Below the pieces are notes generated by a model. That model was not told where the DNA came from. It saw nothing but the letters and a program-made list of their open reading frames with translations, and searched no databases. Made by a program: the position numbers and the translations under genes. A DNA stretch of 64,000 nucleotides from Desulfovibrio intestinalis (GTDB lineage Bacteria; Desulfobacterota; Desulfovibrionia; Desulfovibrionales; Desulfovibrionaceae). Shown here piece after piece: positions 1-9,187 of this stretch (the first letter of the stretch is position 1; each line of letters starts with the position of its first letter). The stretch lies in contig NZ_JACHGO010000007.1 in assembly GCF_014202345.1 (NCBI RefSeq), positions 1-64,000 of the forward strand, given 5' to 3'.

Positions 1-261
1 CTTTTCGAACCCCGTCAATCACTTTTTTCGACTTCGCGAAACTTTGTTTCGCTTGTGTGTCGTTTTGAAGTCACCGCCGTTGCGCGAAACGAGAACTTGC
101 CTCAAAGGGGGTCAGGTGTCAACCAAATTCTTCTTTTTTTATCAGATTGTTGCAGCACTGCGAAGGCAAAATCCGTTTTTACGGCCACAGGGGCGGATTT
201 CCCAAAAAACGGCACATCCTGAAAACTGATGGCCCTTCATAGCAGCCCCCGCAAACCCGGC

Positions 262-1965
262 CTACTGCTCCACAACCAGCACAGAACCAGCGCGCAGATT
301 CTTCTCGTTTACGCCGTTCCACCGCATAAGATCCTCAACGCTGACCTTGTGCTCGCGCGCGATCTTCCACAGGCTGTCCTTGGCCTGGACAGTATATGTA
401 GTTCTGGATGTCTTGGCGGAAGTCTTGCTGCCCACCCTGCCGTCAGAGCCTGCGGATACGCCGCCAGACGGCGCGCCGCCTGGAATGCGCAGTACGGTTC
501 CGGCGTGAAGCGCATTGGGATTGCTTATATTGTTATGATCCTGCAAATCTTTGACGGTGACGTTATACTGCCGGGCCACAGCGTACAGGGTTTCATTGGG
601 CTGCAACGTATGGCTGCCCGATGAAGCTGCCGCACGGGCGGGTTGCGCAGACGCTCGAACTGGCGCTGATGCCGGGGCTTGAGCAACTGATCTGCCAGAC
701 GCGGCTGATTTCTTGTTGTTCTCGTCCCTTGCCGAACCTTTGCTGTCCAGCGCCGCCACCGCTCGGGCAGACATATCCACCGAACGCGGGGCCAACACGG
801 TCTGCCCGGCACTCAACCGGCTTTCACCAGGATTGAGCGCGCGCAACTGGGCAACGGGGATTCCGCTACGGCGGCTGATTTTTTCCCACGAGTCGCCACT
901 ACTGGCCACACGCATGGCACCCCATCCGGCATAGGCCGTGCAACGGGACGACCCCAGAAAAGCCTGGGCCTGACGCTCGTTTCTGGCAGGCACATAAACA
1001 AAGGTTGAACGCCCCGTATCCGTAATCCGGCGTTTATGATGGCGGTTATAGACTGCAAAGTCGCTCCAGCTCATGCCGCAGGCATCGGCCAGACCATTGA
1101 GGTCAGTGCCGGGGCGCGCCGTGAGGCGCAGCACGCCCGGCGCGTTTTCAGGCCGGATGGACTCAAAACCCAGTTCTGGCAGGTTGCGCATGATCTTGGT
1201 GATCGCCAGAAAGCGCGGCACATACTGCTTGGTTTCGTCACGCAGCTGAGCCTTGTCGTCAAGCATGTGGTTGCGGGCCTTGACCTCATAGAAGTTCTTG
1301 CCGCCTGTGCCTTCCTTGGCGCGGCTGATCTTGCCCTCGCCAGCGTTGTAGGCGGCGACGGCTGTAGGCCAGTCGCCAAAGTAGTCGTACAGTTTCTGCA
1401 GATAGTCCGCCGCTGCTTCCGTTGATTCATAAGGATCGAGACGCTCGTCGGTCCACCAGTCCTGCGTGAGACCAAAGCGCTCGCCAGTGGCGGGCATGAA
1501 CTGCCACGCGCCAGTGGCGCCCACGGGAGAGCGGGCATCGACCCGGTAGCCGCTTTCTACAATAGCAAGATACGCGAGATCTTCGGGAATACCGCGCGAG
1601 CGAAAGACCTGGCGGGAATAGTTCAAATACCCTTCTGCCCTTTTGGAAAACACGCAGACAGAGTTGCGCCCCTTGCGCAGGTAGTACTTGTACTGCCGCG
1701 TCACGTCATCCATAGCTTCGGGGGGCACGTTCTTATCCACCTGGCTTGTGGATTTGAGCGCCGCCATTTCTTTGCTGCTCAGAGGTGTGGGATCATCATC
1801 GGGGATGGAAAAGGACACACCACGCTTGCCAGATCCGCCGTCCTGCCGTGAGGCGCAGCCTCCGGCCAGCATGAGGCAGCACACGGCTGCCAGCACACAA
1901 AGGCGAAGACCAACAGTTGCGCCCTTGCGTCCTTGCGCAGCAATGTCCATACTATATACCGTCAT
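262..1965 (-). CDS. mltD: membrane-bound lytic murein transglycosylase, MltD-like, with LysM repeats
   Basis: A lytic transglycosylase that would cleave the glycan strands of peptidoglycan in the periplasm. The start at 1965 (protein begins MTVYSMDIAA) follows a good AAGGAG ribosome site; longer upstream starts would put about 46 odd residues ahead of the signal. The N-terminus is a lipoprotein signal (hydrophobic run ending in LAGGC), so the protein is probably lipid-anchored. The middle carries an SLT domain with the catalytic Glu in IVESGY, then GATGAWQFMP and AAYNAGEG. The C-terminal half holds three LysM-like units separated by Ala/Ser-rich linkers, the last two being clear (NETLYAVARQYNVTVKDL and DSLWKIAREHKVSVEDL). 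About 567 residues, as expected for MltD. It is divergent from the rRNA methyltransferase gene at 2102. Confidence 0.9.
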   Translation of the reverse strand: MTVYSMDIAAQGRKGATVGLRLCVLAAVCCLMLAGGCASRQDGGSGKRGVSFSIPDDDPTPLSSKEMAALKSTSQVDKNVPPEAMDDVTRQYKYYLRKGRNSVCVFSKRAEGYLNYSRQVFRSRGIPEDLAYLAIVESGYRVDARSPVGATGAWQFMPATGERFGLTQDWWTDERLDPYESTEAAADYLQKLYDYFGDWPTAVAAYNAGEGKISRAKEGTGGKNFYEVKARNHMLDDKAQLRDETKQYVPRFLAITKIMRNLPELGFESIRPENAPGVLRLTARPGTDLNGLADACGMSWSDFAVYNRHHKRRITDTGRSTFVYVPARNERQAQAFLGSSRCTAYAGWGAMRVASSGDSWEKISRRSGIPVAQLRALNPGESRLSAGQTVLAPRSVDMSARAVAALDSKGSARDENNKKSAASGRSVAQAPASAPVRASAQPARAAASSGSHTLQPNETLYAVARQYNVTVKDLQDHNNISNPNALHAGTVLRIPGGAPSGGVSAGSDGRVGSKTSAKTSRTTYTVQAKDSLWKIAREHKVSVEDLMRWNGVNEKNLRAGSVLVVEQ

Positions 1966-2101
1966 GGTGATCTCCTTGTCTGCCCGGCTTGCCATGAGCC
2001 AGGAAGATGCGTACACAGCCGCATGACTGTGGACGCCCTTGTCCTCGTAATTTTTACCTCGGCCACCCGTGGGGGCCGTTTTACCTCGTGCGGAGGCGTG
2101 C

Positions 2102-2902
2102 ATGCATACTCAATCTGAAGACGCCCCTCTTCTCCCGGGCCTCAAACCCGTGCTGGAACTGCTGTCCAGCGACCCGCAGCGCATTGACTGCGTGTTCTGC
2201 AAGAAGGGACTTCGTGGTCCCGAGGCTCGCGAAATGCAGAACCTCTGCCGGAAAAACGATGTGCGCTTTACTCTGGTGGATCCGCCTGTGCTCGACCGCC
2301 TGTGTCGCCCCGCCAGTGGCGGCAACCGTGACGCCGGGCGCGATGCCGTGGGGCATCAGGGCGTGGTGGCCCGCTTGTCTGTCACCAGCTTTTGCGAGCT
2401 TGAAGACATTTTTGCCACCGTGGAGCAGGCTCCCCTGCCCATAATCCTTGCCCTCGATCAGGTGCAGGACCCCGGCAACGTGGGTACGCTCTGCCGCACC
2501 CTTTACGCCCTGGGGGGCGCGGGCATCATTCTGCCCCGCCACAACAGCGCCTATCTTGGACCAGCCGCGCGCCGCGCCGCCGCAGGCGCTCTTGAGCATC
2601 TGCCCGTAGCCCGCGTGACCAATCTGGGCCATGCCCTGGACAGCGCTGAAGAGGCCGGGTTGACCATCTACGGCGCTGGAGGCCAGGCGGGTTCCGGCAG
2701 CCTTGACGCCTTTGCCGAACCTATGCGCCTGCCCGCCATTCTGGTGCTGGGCAATGAAGACAAAGGCTTGCGGCCCGGCGTTGCCAAACGTTGCGCACAT
2801 ATGATGCGCATACCGTTGGCGCGAAGCTTTGACTCGCTTAATGTGGCCCAGGCCGGGGGCATTCTGCTGGGACTGGCTGCGGCTGCGCGCGCCAAATCCT
2901 GA
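2102..2902 (+). CDS. rlmB: SpoU/TrmH-family RNA 2'-O-methyltransferase, RlmB-like
   Basis: An AdoMet-dependent ribose methyltransferase of the SPOUT superfamily; RlmB modifies a guanosine of 23S rRNA. The three signature motifs are present: DQVQDPGNVGTLCRT (motif 1), VLGNEDKGLRPG (motif 2) and IPLARSFDSLNVAQAGGILL (motif 3). The N-terminal part fits an RNA substrate-binding domain. The start at 2102 (MHTQSEDAP) is preceded by GGAGG six bases upstream. About 266 residues, normal for the family. The exact target nucleotide cannot be read from the sequence, so the rlmB symbol is a best guess within the family. Confidence 0.85.
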   Translation: MHTQSEDAPLLPGLKPVLELLSSDPQRIDCVFCKKGLRGPEAREMQNLCRKNDVRFTLVDPPVLDRLCRPASGGNRDAGRDAVGHQGVVARLSVTSFCELEDIFATVEQAPLPIILALDQVQDPGNVGTLCRTLYALGGAGIILPRHNSAYLGPAARRAAAGALEHLPVARVTNLGHALDSAEEAGLTIYGAGGQAGSGSLDAFAEPMRLPAILVLGNEDKGLRPGVAKRCAHMMRIPLARSFDSLNVAQAGGILLGLAAAARAKS

Positions 2903-3026
2903 TAAGAGTCCGATGCAGTAAACCGCGACTTCAACACGCGGTTTGCGCAAAGAACAAGAACGCCTTGTTGCGTTTAACAAGGCGCACGCCCTCTTATTTA
3001 CACAACTAAGCGCCATCAGACAACTC

Positions 3027-3060
3027 AAAAAGGAAATGTCACAGACATTTCCTTTTTTTA
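3027..3060. terminator. bidirectional intrinsic terminator
   Basis: A 10-bp stem (AAGGAAATGT at 3030-3039, ACATTTCCTT at 3045-3054) with a 5-base loop is flanked by A and T runs. It can end both the methyltransferase transcript (+) and the flagellar operon (-). The remainder of the 2903-3249 gap shows no gene or other signal. Confidence 0.85.
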
Positions 3061-3249
3061 TTGAAAGACAAACTCTTTCTGTATTTTTTCTAGACTTATT
3101 CTGATCTGCGATATTGGCGGCTTTATCTATGCTTTTTTGTACATCATACTGATTATACAAAGTCCGATACATAGTGCATCGTCCGCAGCATTGAGCAAGG
3201 GGAATATCCCGCGCTTGCGTTGAAGAAGATATAAGAGAACCGCATACAG

Positions 3250-3519
3250 CTAGCGCACATAGTTGGGGATGTTGATGAAGACGTCACGCGTGAAGGTTAT
3301 CATGCGTTCCATCAGCCAGGGCAGGGCCAGCAGCAGGGCCAGAAACATGCAGACGATCTTGGGGATAAAGGTCAGGGTCATCTCCTGAATCTGGGTGGCA
3401 GCCTGAATAACGCTGACAAGCACACCAACGCCCAGCCCCACAGACAGCATGGGCAGAGCCATCATGAGACACAATTCAATGGCCTGGCGGCCAAAACCGA
3501 TAACGAAATCAGGAGACAT
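3250..3519 (-). CDS. fliQ: flagellar export apparatus protein FliQ
   Basis: A small membrane component of the flagellar type III export gate. The start at 3519 (MSPDFVIGFGR) gives 89 residues, the usual FliQ length; an upstream start would add 12 atypical residues. There are two hydrophobic segments, and the family pattern VLVSVIQAATQIQEMTLTF is followed by PKIVCMF. It is the last gene of the fliL-fliN-fliO-fliP-fliQ run. No fliR follows, although fliR usually comes next. Confidence 0.95.
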   Translation of the reverse strand: MSPDFVIGFGRQAIELCLMMALPMLSVGLGVGVLVSVIQAATQIQEMTLTFIPKIVCMFLALLLALPWLMERMITFTRDVFINIPNYVR

Positions 3520-3597
3520 GCGCTTACCCCCGAGGGAATTTTTTGACACTGCCAATCACTGGCGCTCTGTAGATACAAAAATGATGCCAGTTCCACG

Positions 3598-4392
3598 TCA
3601 GAGAAGGAAGCTGTTGACAAGCGATCCCACCAGCAAATTCCAGCCGTCAACCATAACAAAAAGCAGCAGTTTGAACGGCATGGAAACCATCATGGGCGGC
3701 AACATCATCATGCCCATAGCCAGCAGCACGCTGGAGATGACCATATCCAGCACCAGAAAGGGAATATAGATGAGAAAGCCGATGGTGAAGGCTGTCTTCA
3801 GTTCACTGATGACAAAGGCCGCAGCCAGCAGCATGGTAGGAACTTCTTCCTTGCTCTTGGGGGCTTCCATTTTACTGATGGAATAGAAGATGGAAAGGTC
3901 TTTTTCGCGGGTATGCTTGAACATGAAGGTACGCAGGGGGGCCTGCGCCTTGTCCAGAGCTTCTTTATAGTCCATGCGTTCGCTGAGGTAGGGCTGCAAG
4001 GCGTCGTCGTTGATCTGCTTGCCCACAGGATACATGATGACCACCGTCATAAAAATGGCGAGGCTGGCCAGTATCTGGGTAGGCGGCAACTGCTGTACGC
4101 CCATAGCCTGACGCAGGAAGCTGAACACGATGATGATGCGGGTAAAACTGGTGACCGTGAGCATGATGGCCGGAGCCACGGAAAGGACGGTGAGCAGAAA
4201 GAGAATTTCCAGCAGCACCGAGACTTTTTCCGGCGATTTTGCGCCGCCGGCAAGGCTGAGCTGCAAGGTGGGCATGGCCATGTCCTGAGCGGCATGGGCC
4301 AGATGGGGCAGCAAAAGAAGAAGACTAGCGGCTGTCAGTACCGCGAGTGGCGTCTTCCATGACTTGTTGAAAATTTTTGTCCTGCGGCTCAT
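3598..4392 (-). CDS. fliP: flagellar export apparatus protein FliP
   Basis: A core subunit of the flagellar export gate in the inner membrane. It has a cleavable-looking signal (LAVLTAASLLLLLPHLAHA), then family patterns such as VTSFTRIIIVFSFLRQAMG and FLIYIPFLVLDMVISSVLLAMGM, with a C-terminal hydrophobic block. About 264 residues. The start overlaps the 3' end of fliO by 68 bases, which suggests coupled translation; the signal peptide supports using the first ATG. Confidence 0.95.
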   Translation of the reverse strand: MSRRTKIFNKSWKTPLAVLTAASLLLLLPHLAHAAQDMAMPTLQLSLAGGAKSPEKVSVLLEILFLLTVLSVAPAIMLTVTSFTRIIIVFSFLRQAMGVQQLPPTQILASLAIFMTVVIMYPVGKQINDDALQPYLSERMDYKEALDKAQAPLRTFMFKHTREKDLSIFYSISKMEAPKSKEEVPTMLLAAAFVISELKTAFTIGFLIYIPFLVLDMVISSVLLAMGMMMLPPMMVSMPFKLLLFVMVDGWNLLVGSLVNSFLL

Positions 4393-4972
4393 GCTGCGCC
4401 TGCTCCTCGGTCAGAAGGGTTATGTGCTGGTCGGTCACGCCCAGCAACAGCCTTCTATTCAAAAAGCGTACCACCATAAGCCCCTTACGCGGGCCCAGCG
4501 GCAATTGCGCTTCCATAACCAGAGCTCCCTTGGGCAAGGCCCCCGGGCGCGGCAAAAAATTGAACTTGCCAAAACGGCGTACCAGCCACACAACCAGCCA
4601 CAATATGGCCACCAGCAAAAACAGAATGCCCACAGCCTGCGCGTAGCTGCCCCAGGAAAAGGAGCTTTCGCCAAGGCCCGTGCTGTGTTCCGCCGCCTTG
4701 GCAGCCGCCTGCCCGGCCAGGCCGCCGTCGAGACTGTCAGAAAGGGTATCGGCAAAACGGCCCGCAGCCTGCGCCGCAGCGCCAAGCCCCTGACGGGCCA
4801 GTTCCACGGCGTTGTCCACCACCCGGTCAAGCCCCGGCAACGAGGCCGCACCCTGCTCCACAGCGCCACGCACCGCCTGCCCCGACATGCCCGCTTCAGT
4901 AGCAGCGGGCAAGGAAGAAGACGCCACGCCGCCCGAAGCGGCGGAGGCTGCTGCATGGACGAGGCTAGCCAA
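4325..4972 (-). CDS. fliO: flagellar biosynthesis protein FliO
   Basis: A membrane protein that helps assemble the FliP-containing export gate. One strong transmembrane segment (AVGILFLLVAILWLVVWLVR) is followed by a cytoplasmic FliO domain (GPRKGLMVVRFLNRRLLLGV, EEQAQ). The N-terminal ~100 residues are Ala/Gly-rich and poorly conserved, as is common in FliO. The start overlaps the fliN stop by 8 bases, so the genes are probably translationally coupled. Family identity rests on the C-terminal domain and on position between fliN and fliP. Confidence 0.85.
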   Translation of the reverse strand: MASLVHAAASAASGGVASSSLPAATEAGMSGQAVRGAVEQGAASLPGLDRVVDNAVELARQGLGAAAQAAGRFADTLSDSLDGGLAGQAAAKAAEHSTGLGESSFSWGSYAQAVGILFLLVAILWLVVWLVRRFGKFNFLPRPGALPKGALVMEAQLPLGPRKGLMVVRFLNRRLLLGVTDQHITLLTEEQAQHEPQDKNFQQVMEDATRGTDSR

Positions 4973-5540
4973 GCTGCTTTACCCTTTCAATGGGACTGAT
5001 GATGTCCGTCAGGCGCACGCCAAACTTTTCGTTGATGACAACGGCTTCGCCGCGTGCCACAAGCTTGCCGTTCACATAGACTTCCAGCGGTTCGCCAGCC
5101 AGTTTGTTCAGCTCCACCACAGACCCCTGACCAAGTTGCAGCAGTTCGTTGATGAGCAGACGGGTACGGCCCAGCTCGGCAGAGACGTCCAGAGGAATAT
5201 CCAGAATGAAGTCCAGCTCGCGCTTGAGCTTGTTGTCGCCGGGCTGACGCGCCATTTCGGTCATATCCTTGAAATGGGCGTCCGTGGCATGGCCGCCCAT
5301 GCCTGCGCCAGCGCCGCCAAAAGACTGCTGCGGATGCGCCTCTTCGTCCTGGGCCATGCTGGCGGCCCACTGGGCTGCCAGGGCTTCGTCGGCCTGACGC
5401 TGCGCGTCTGCGCCAGCAGGGGGAGTTTCGGACGGGGCGGCGGGTTCGGCAGCGCCGTCTGAAGCTTTGGCTGCATCAGATTCTTGGGCGAGTTCGGCTT
5501 CCCACTGGGCGGCCAAAGCGTCCTGATCTTCCTGCGACAT
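4965..5540 (-). CDS. fliN: flagellar motor switch protein FliN
   Basis: A C-ring switch component that binds CheY-P and sets rotor direction. The C-terminal ~80 residues form the conserved SpoA domain (DIPLDVSAELGRTRLLINEL, then GSVVELNKLAGEPLEVYVNG and LVARGEAVVINEKFGVRLTDI). The N-terminal ~100 residues are acidic, Ala/Gln-rich and contain two similar AAQW..ELAQ / AAQW..SMAQ units, which may be a CheY- or FliM-facing extension. The gene sits between fliL and fliO. Confidence 0.93.
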   Translation of the reverse strand: MSQEDQDALAAQWEAELAQESDAAKASDGAAEPAAPSETPPAGADAQRQADEALAAQWAASMAQDEEAHPQQSFGGAGAGMGGHATDAHFKDMTEMARQPGDNKLKRELDFILDIPLDVSAELGRTRLLINELLQLGQGSVVELNKLAGEPLEVYVNGKLVARGEAVVINEKFGVRLTDIISPIERVKQLG

Positions 5541-5619
5541 AGGTCACCTCTTTGTCTTCCTGCCGCCGGGCGCGTCTGCACCCGGAGCGTTGACCGTGCG
5601 GGCAAAGCCGCGCAAGAAA

Positions 5620-6261
5620 TTATTCGACAACAAAGTCAGTAAAATACACGCGAATAACGCGCTGTGCGCCAAGTATCTGATTAAGGCGCGCCGCCACTTC
5701 GGCCTTGAGCAGCACCTTGCCGTCAGGGCTGGCTATGTCGGCATAGTTTTTACCGGCCAGCAGCATGATGATGGCATCGCGGATGCGGGCGTTGTTCGCC
5801 TGGAGGGCCGCCGAAACATCGGCATTGACCTCCACTTCCATGCTCATTTTAAGATAGCGCCGCCCGGCAGGGTCTGACAGATTGACTGTAATGGACGGCA
5901 AGGGCAGCACCATACCGCCGCTGCGCGGCAGATCGCTCTGCCGCTCGATACGCCCATCGCCACCTGCCTGACCAGACGCGCCCTGATTGCCTTGCCCGGC
6001 TTGTCCGCCCTGCCCCGCCGAGACGGAACCAGCAGACTGCCCAGCGGCGGAAGATGTTCCCGTGGCATCAGTTGCAAGCGCAGCCCCATTGCTGGAGGGG
6101 GTGCGCAAATAGAGCCACCAGTAGCCGCCAAGCCCTGCGCCGCTCAATGTCATGAGCAATATCGCCAAAATAATGACGAGGCGCTTGACCCGGGATTTTT
6201 TCTTGGGACTTTCAGCCTGCCCTTCGGGCAGCGCGGGGGCTTCTTTTTCCTTGGCCGCCAT
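5620..6261 (-). CDS. fliL: flagellar basal body-associated protein FliL
   Basis: A single-pass inner-membrane protein that sits around the stator and supports torque. The start at 6261 (MAAKEKEAPA) has GGAG six bases upstream; the preceding in-frame TTG is less likely. A basic stretch (KKKSRVKR) precedes one transmembrane helix (LVIILAILLMTLSGAGLGGYWW), then a low-complexity Gly/Gln/Ala linker and the periplasmic FliL domain (LPSITVNLSDPAGRRYLKMS, ending IRVYFTDFVVE). It is the first gene of the operon, about 140 bases downstream of yggS. Confidence 0.92.
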   Translation of the reverse strand: MAAKEKEAPALPEGQAESPKKKSRVKRLVIILAILLMTLSGAGLGGYWWLYLRTPSSNGAALATDATGTSSAAGQSAGSVSAGQGGQAGQGNQGASGQAGGDGRIERQSDLPRSGGMVLPLPSITVNLSDPAGRRYLKMSMEVEVNADVSAALQANNARIRDAIIMLLAGKNYADIASPDGKVLLKAEVAARLNQILGAQRVIRVYFTDFVVE

Positions 6262-6400
6262 AATCAACTCCGTTGGCCTTGTGCGGACTCACAGCCGTGC
6301 CGTGCCGCCGTCATGTTCACGGGAGGGACGTCCCCGGAAAACCCCGGAGAGACCCGAAACGCCGCCACCCGCAAAGCCGGCCTCCATGCTGATGCAGACA

Positions 6401-7132
6401 CTATGCCAGAGGCGGCGTTTTGGCCGAGCGCGGCCCGAAAATATCCGTGCCTATGCGCACCAGAGTGGCCCCTTCGGCCACAGCGGCTTCGAAGTCGCCG
6501 CTCATGCCCATAGAAAGCGTGGGCAGGGGCAGACCTGTGTGCTTTTGCAGGCTGTCCCTCAATTGGCGCAGATGGGCAAAATGGGGGCGCGCTGCATCAC
6601 CGGCATCAAAAACCGGGGGCAGGCACATAAGCCCCTGAATGTCCAGGTGAGGACAGTTCTCAAGTACATAATCGGCCAGTGCCGGCAAATCTGCAGGCAT
6701 AAGACCACTTTTTTGCGGCTCGGAGGCAATATTTATCTCGAAAAGCACTGGCTGGCGCTCTTCAGCGCCGCTCATGCGCTTTTCAAGACCGTCGGCAAGC
6801 TTACGCGAATCGAGGGTATGTATGAGGGCAAAGGCGCCGCCCACCTGCGCGGCCTTGCGGCTTTGCACATGGCCGATCATGTGCCAGCGGATGCCTGCGG
6901 CAAGCGTGGAGGACCCGGCGGACGCCGCCAGATCCTCACGTTTCTGCAAAGCTTCCTGCACATAATTTTCGCCAAAATCCACCTGCCCGGCAGCGGCCAC
7001 AACGGCCACCTCTTCCGCCGGATGCAGCTTGGATACGGCAATGAGGGTCACGTCCTCTCTGGCGCGCCCGGCAGCGGCACAGGCTGTGTTCAGCCTGTCC
7101 AGCACATGACGGTAACGGTCCAGCAGTTCCAT
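6401..7132 (-). CDS. yggS: YggS/PROSC-family pyridoxal-phosphate homeostasis protein
   Basis: A PLP-binding TIM-barrel protein involved in vitamin B6 and amino acid homeostasis, with no known catalytic reaction. Family features are the PLP lysine in TLIAVSKLHP, FGENYVQEA, WHMIGHVQSRKA, INIASEPQKSGL and the C-terminal LSMGMSGDFEAAVAEGATLVRIG. About 243 residues. It starts two bases after the era stop, so the two are very likely co-transcribed. Confidence 0.93.
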   Translation of the reverse strand: MELLDRYRHVLDRLNTACAAAGRAREDVTLIAVSKLHPAEEVAVVAAAGQVDFGENYVQEALQKREDLAASAGSSTLAAGIRWHMIGHVQSRKAAQVGGAFALIHTLDSRKLADGLEKRMSGAEERQPVLFEINIASEPQKSGLMPADLPALADYVLENCPHLDIQGLMCLPPVFDAGDAARPHFAHLRQLRDSLQKHTGLPLPTLSMGMSGDFEAAVAEGATLVRIGTDIFGPRSAKTPPLA

Positions 7133-7134
7133 AC

Positions 7135-8058
7135 CTACTCCGCCATCATGCCGATGTCGCGCAAAAAGGCCGCATCTTCGGTCCAGTGCTCACGCACCTT
7201 GACCCACAGTTCCAGATGCACCTTGCCGTCCACCAGAACCTGAATGTCCTTGCGGGCCTCGGTTCCAATGGCCTTGATGGACTGCCCGGCCCGGCCGATG
7301 ACCATAGCCTTGTGCATGGGACGAGCCACATAAATGGTGGCGTGGATGACGGTTTGCCCGCGCTCTTCGTCTTCTTCCCAGTTTTCAATATCCACGGCCA
7401 CAGAATAGGGAACTTCCTGCCGCAGGTGCAAAAAGAGCTTTTCGCGAATTATTTCGGCGGTCATGAAGCGCAGAGGCGCAGTGGAAATCTGGTCTTCGGG
7501 AAACTGAGCCTGCGCTTTAGGCAGATTCTTGTTGATAAGAGCCACCAGATCGGCCAGACCATCCCTGCGCAAGGCAGACACAGGAAAGATTTCGGCTCTG
7601 GGCCACATTTCATGCAGCCGTGTCAGCAGGGGCAGCATGCGGCTCTTGTCGCTGAACAGGTCCACCTTGTTGACCACCACGATCATCGGGCGTTCTTCGC
7701 TGGCCAGAGCCTGAGCTACCGGGGCCAGGTCGCGCTCCAGAAATTCGGGGTGGCGGATGTAGAGGTGGGCGTCCAGTACCGGCATGATAACATCAGCCTG
7801 CCCCAGGCTTTGCCACACAGCCTGGATCATCGTTTTGCTCAGGCGGCCCCGCACCTGTGTGAGGCCGGGCGTATCCATAAAGATAACCTGGGAATCATCA
7901 TTGGTGAGGATGCCCACAATCTGATTGCGCGTGGTCTGCGGTTTGGGCGTGACAATAGTCACCTTCTGCCCGAGAAGGGAATTAAGCAGGGTGGACTTGC
8001 CAGCATTGGGCGGGCCCATAAGCGCCACCCATCCGCAACGGTAGTGCAGGTCGGTCAT
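7135..8058 (-). CDS. era: GTPase Era
   Basis: A GTPase that binds the 3' end of 16S rRNA during 30S maturation. GTP motifs are visible: G1 [10 protein letters not shown]3 DTPG, G4 NKVD. The C-terminal KH domain carries the Era pattern [20 protein letters not shown] and ends with a typical [12 protein letters not shown]. About 307 residues. AGGAG precedes the ATG. It forms an operon with yggS. Confidence 0.96.
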   Translation of the reverse strand: MTDLHYRCGWVALMGPPNAGKSTLLNSLLGQKVTIVTPKPQTTRNQIVGILTNDDSQVIFMDTPGLTQVRGRLSKTMIQAVWQSLGQADVIMPVLDAHLYIRHPEFLERDLAPVAQALASEERPMIVVVNKVDLFSDKSRMLPLLTRLHEMWPRAEIFPVSALRRDGLADLVALINKNLPKAQAQFPEDQISTAPLRFMTAEIIREKLFLHLRQEVPYSVAVDIENWEEDEERGQTVIHATIYVARPMHKAMVIGRAGQSIKAIGTEARKDIQVLVDGKVHLELWVKVREHWTEDAAFLRDIGMMAE

Positions 8059-8123
8059 TACATCTCCTGGCCGAAAAACCGGCCTACGCTGCGCGCAAAA
8101 GGCGCAGAAATTTTCTTGAGCAA

Positions 8124-8464
8124 TTTCACTTTGAACTTGCTCTGGCGGCTACATGAGCAGCCGCCCGCCGTGAAGGCTTGATTACAGCTTCAGCCGTTGC
8201 TTTAGCCGTTGTGCCGCAGGAAGCTAGGAATAAAGACGGCAATGAGTTACGCAAAAACTTACCCAAAGAGTCGCTGTCGTTATCCGTAAACCGCTGACGC
8301 TGCAACGGCTTACGCGTCCATAGGGCTTGCCCGAACCGTTACGAACCCGTCTTGCGGGGCAGGACAGATCGCTACGGAGAAGACAGCCCGGCTATTTATT
8401 TGCGCGGTTATGCGCCGCAACGGGCGTCTCTTAAACTTTGAGAACGCGTATTCTCAAAGTAAAT
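8124..8464. repeat. dispersed repeat family B, copy 1 (structured)
   Basis: About 340 bases that align over their length with 35005-35280. Both copies begin with TTTCACTTTGAA and end in a hairpin whose right arm is close to the inverse of that start. Copy 1 has a 5' hairpin (GGCGGCT 8144-8150 with AGCCGCC 8159-8165) and a 3' hairpin (ACTTTGAGAA 8435-8444 with TTCTCAAAGT 8451-8460). No open reading frame is shared between the copies. The rest of the 8059-8662 gap shows nothing else. Confidence 0.7.
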
Positions 8465-8662
8465 CTACTCTAGAAACATACTAAATCTGTTTTTCTGTCC
8501 CATATCCGCGCGCTGCGGTCAAGCCGCAAGCCAGCCTTCCTGCCCTTGCGCCGGGCAAAAAGCGCGCTTGCCATACCCTGAAAACCCTCTGTTTTTCATG
8601 TAATTGCTGCAAGCAATTCCCTTGCGTCCGGCAAGCCGCAGACGCCGCCATACTTGACGATC

Positions 8663-9187
8663 ATGCCGTCAACGCTTACTCTCGCGCCCATGTTTACTCT
8701 CTTCACCTACATGGCTCTTATCGTTGGCGTGAACTACGCCTTTGCCGTAACGCCCCTCATTGAGCTGCCCAATGGCGAACTGTGGGCCCCGCTCTCTCTT
8801 GTGGTAGGCTTTATTTTTGTGGTGCGCGATTATGCGCAGCGCCGGGTGGGACACAAAGTGCTGTGGGCCATGCTGGTGGGCTGCATTGTGAGCTGGTATA
8901 TGGCCACGCCCCAGCTTGCTCTGGCCAGCGCCGCCGCCTTTGCAATGGGCGAGATGGGCGACTGGGCGCTGTTCACGTTTACCAATCGCCCCTTTTCGCA
9001 GCGCATACTTATTTCAAGCCTTGTAGGCGCGCCCCTGGACAGCATTGTTTTTCTGCTCATCATCGGCCTTGCCACGCCCTGGTCCATCATAACCATGAGC
9101 GTTAGCAAACTGCTGGGCGCACTGCTGGTGTTCTGGCTGGTACGCCGCCGTGAACAGCGCGAATACGCAATGGGCCTGGGGGCCTGA
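8663..9187 (+). CDS. VUT-family (YhhQ-like) transporter, probable queuosine-precursor uptake
   Basis: A small integral membrane protein with about six hydrophobic segments. The pattern RDYAQRRVG, the run ASAAAFAMGEMGDWALFTF and NRPFSQRILISSLVGAPLDS match the VUT_1 family, whose members such as YhhQ import queuosine precursors. The start is uncertain: TTG at 8654, ATG at 8663 or ATG at 8690 are in frame and none has a strong ribosome site. It stands alone, so the substrate is inferred from the family only. Confidence 0.75.
   Translation: MPSTLTLAPMFTLFTYMALIVGVNYAFAVTPLIELPNGELWAPLSLVVGFIFVVRDYAQRRVGHKVLWAMLVGCIVSWYMATPQLALASAAAFAMGEMGDWALFTFTNRPFSQRILISSLVGAPLDSIVFLLIIGLATPWSIITMSVSKLLGALLVFWLVRRREQREYAMGLGA

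Noticed and set aside
1-20. T-loop-like GGGGTTCGAA on the minus strand at the left edge
   Set aside because: No acceptor stem or cloverleaf can be seen within the window, so a tRNA or tmRNA call is not supported.
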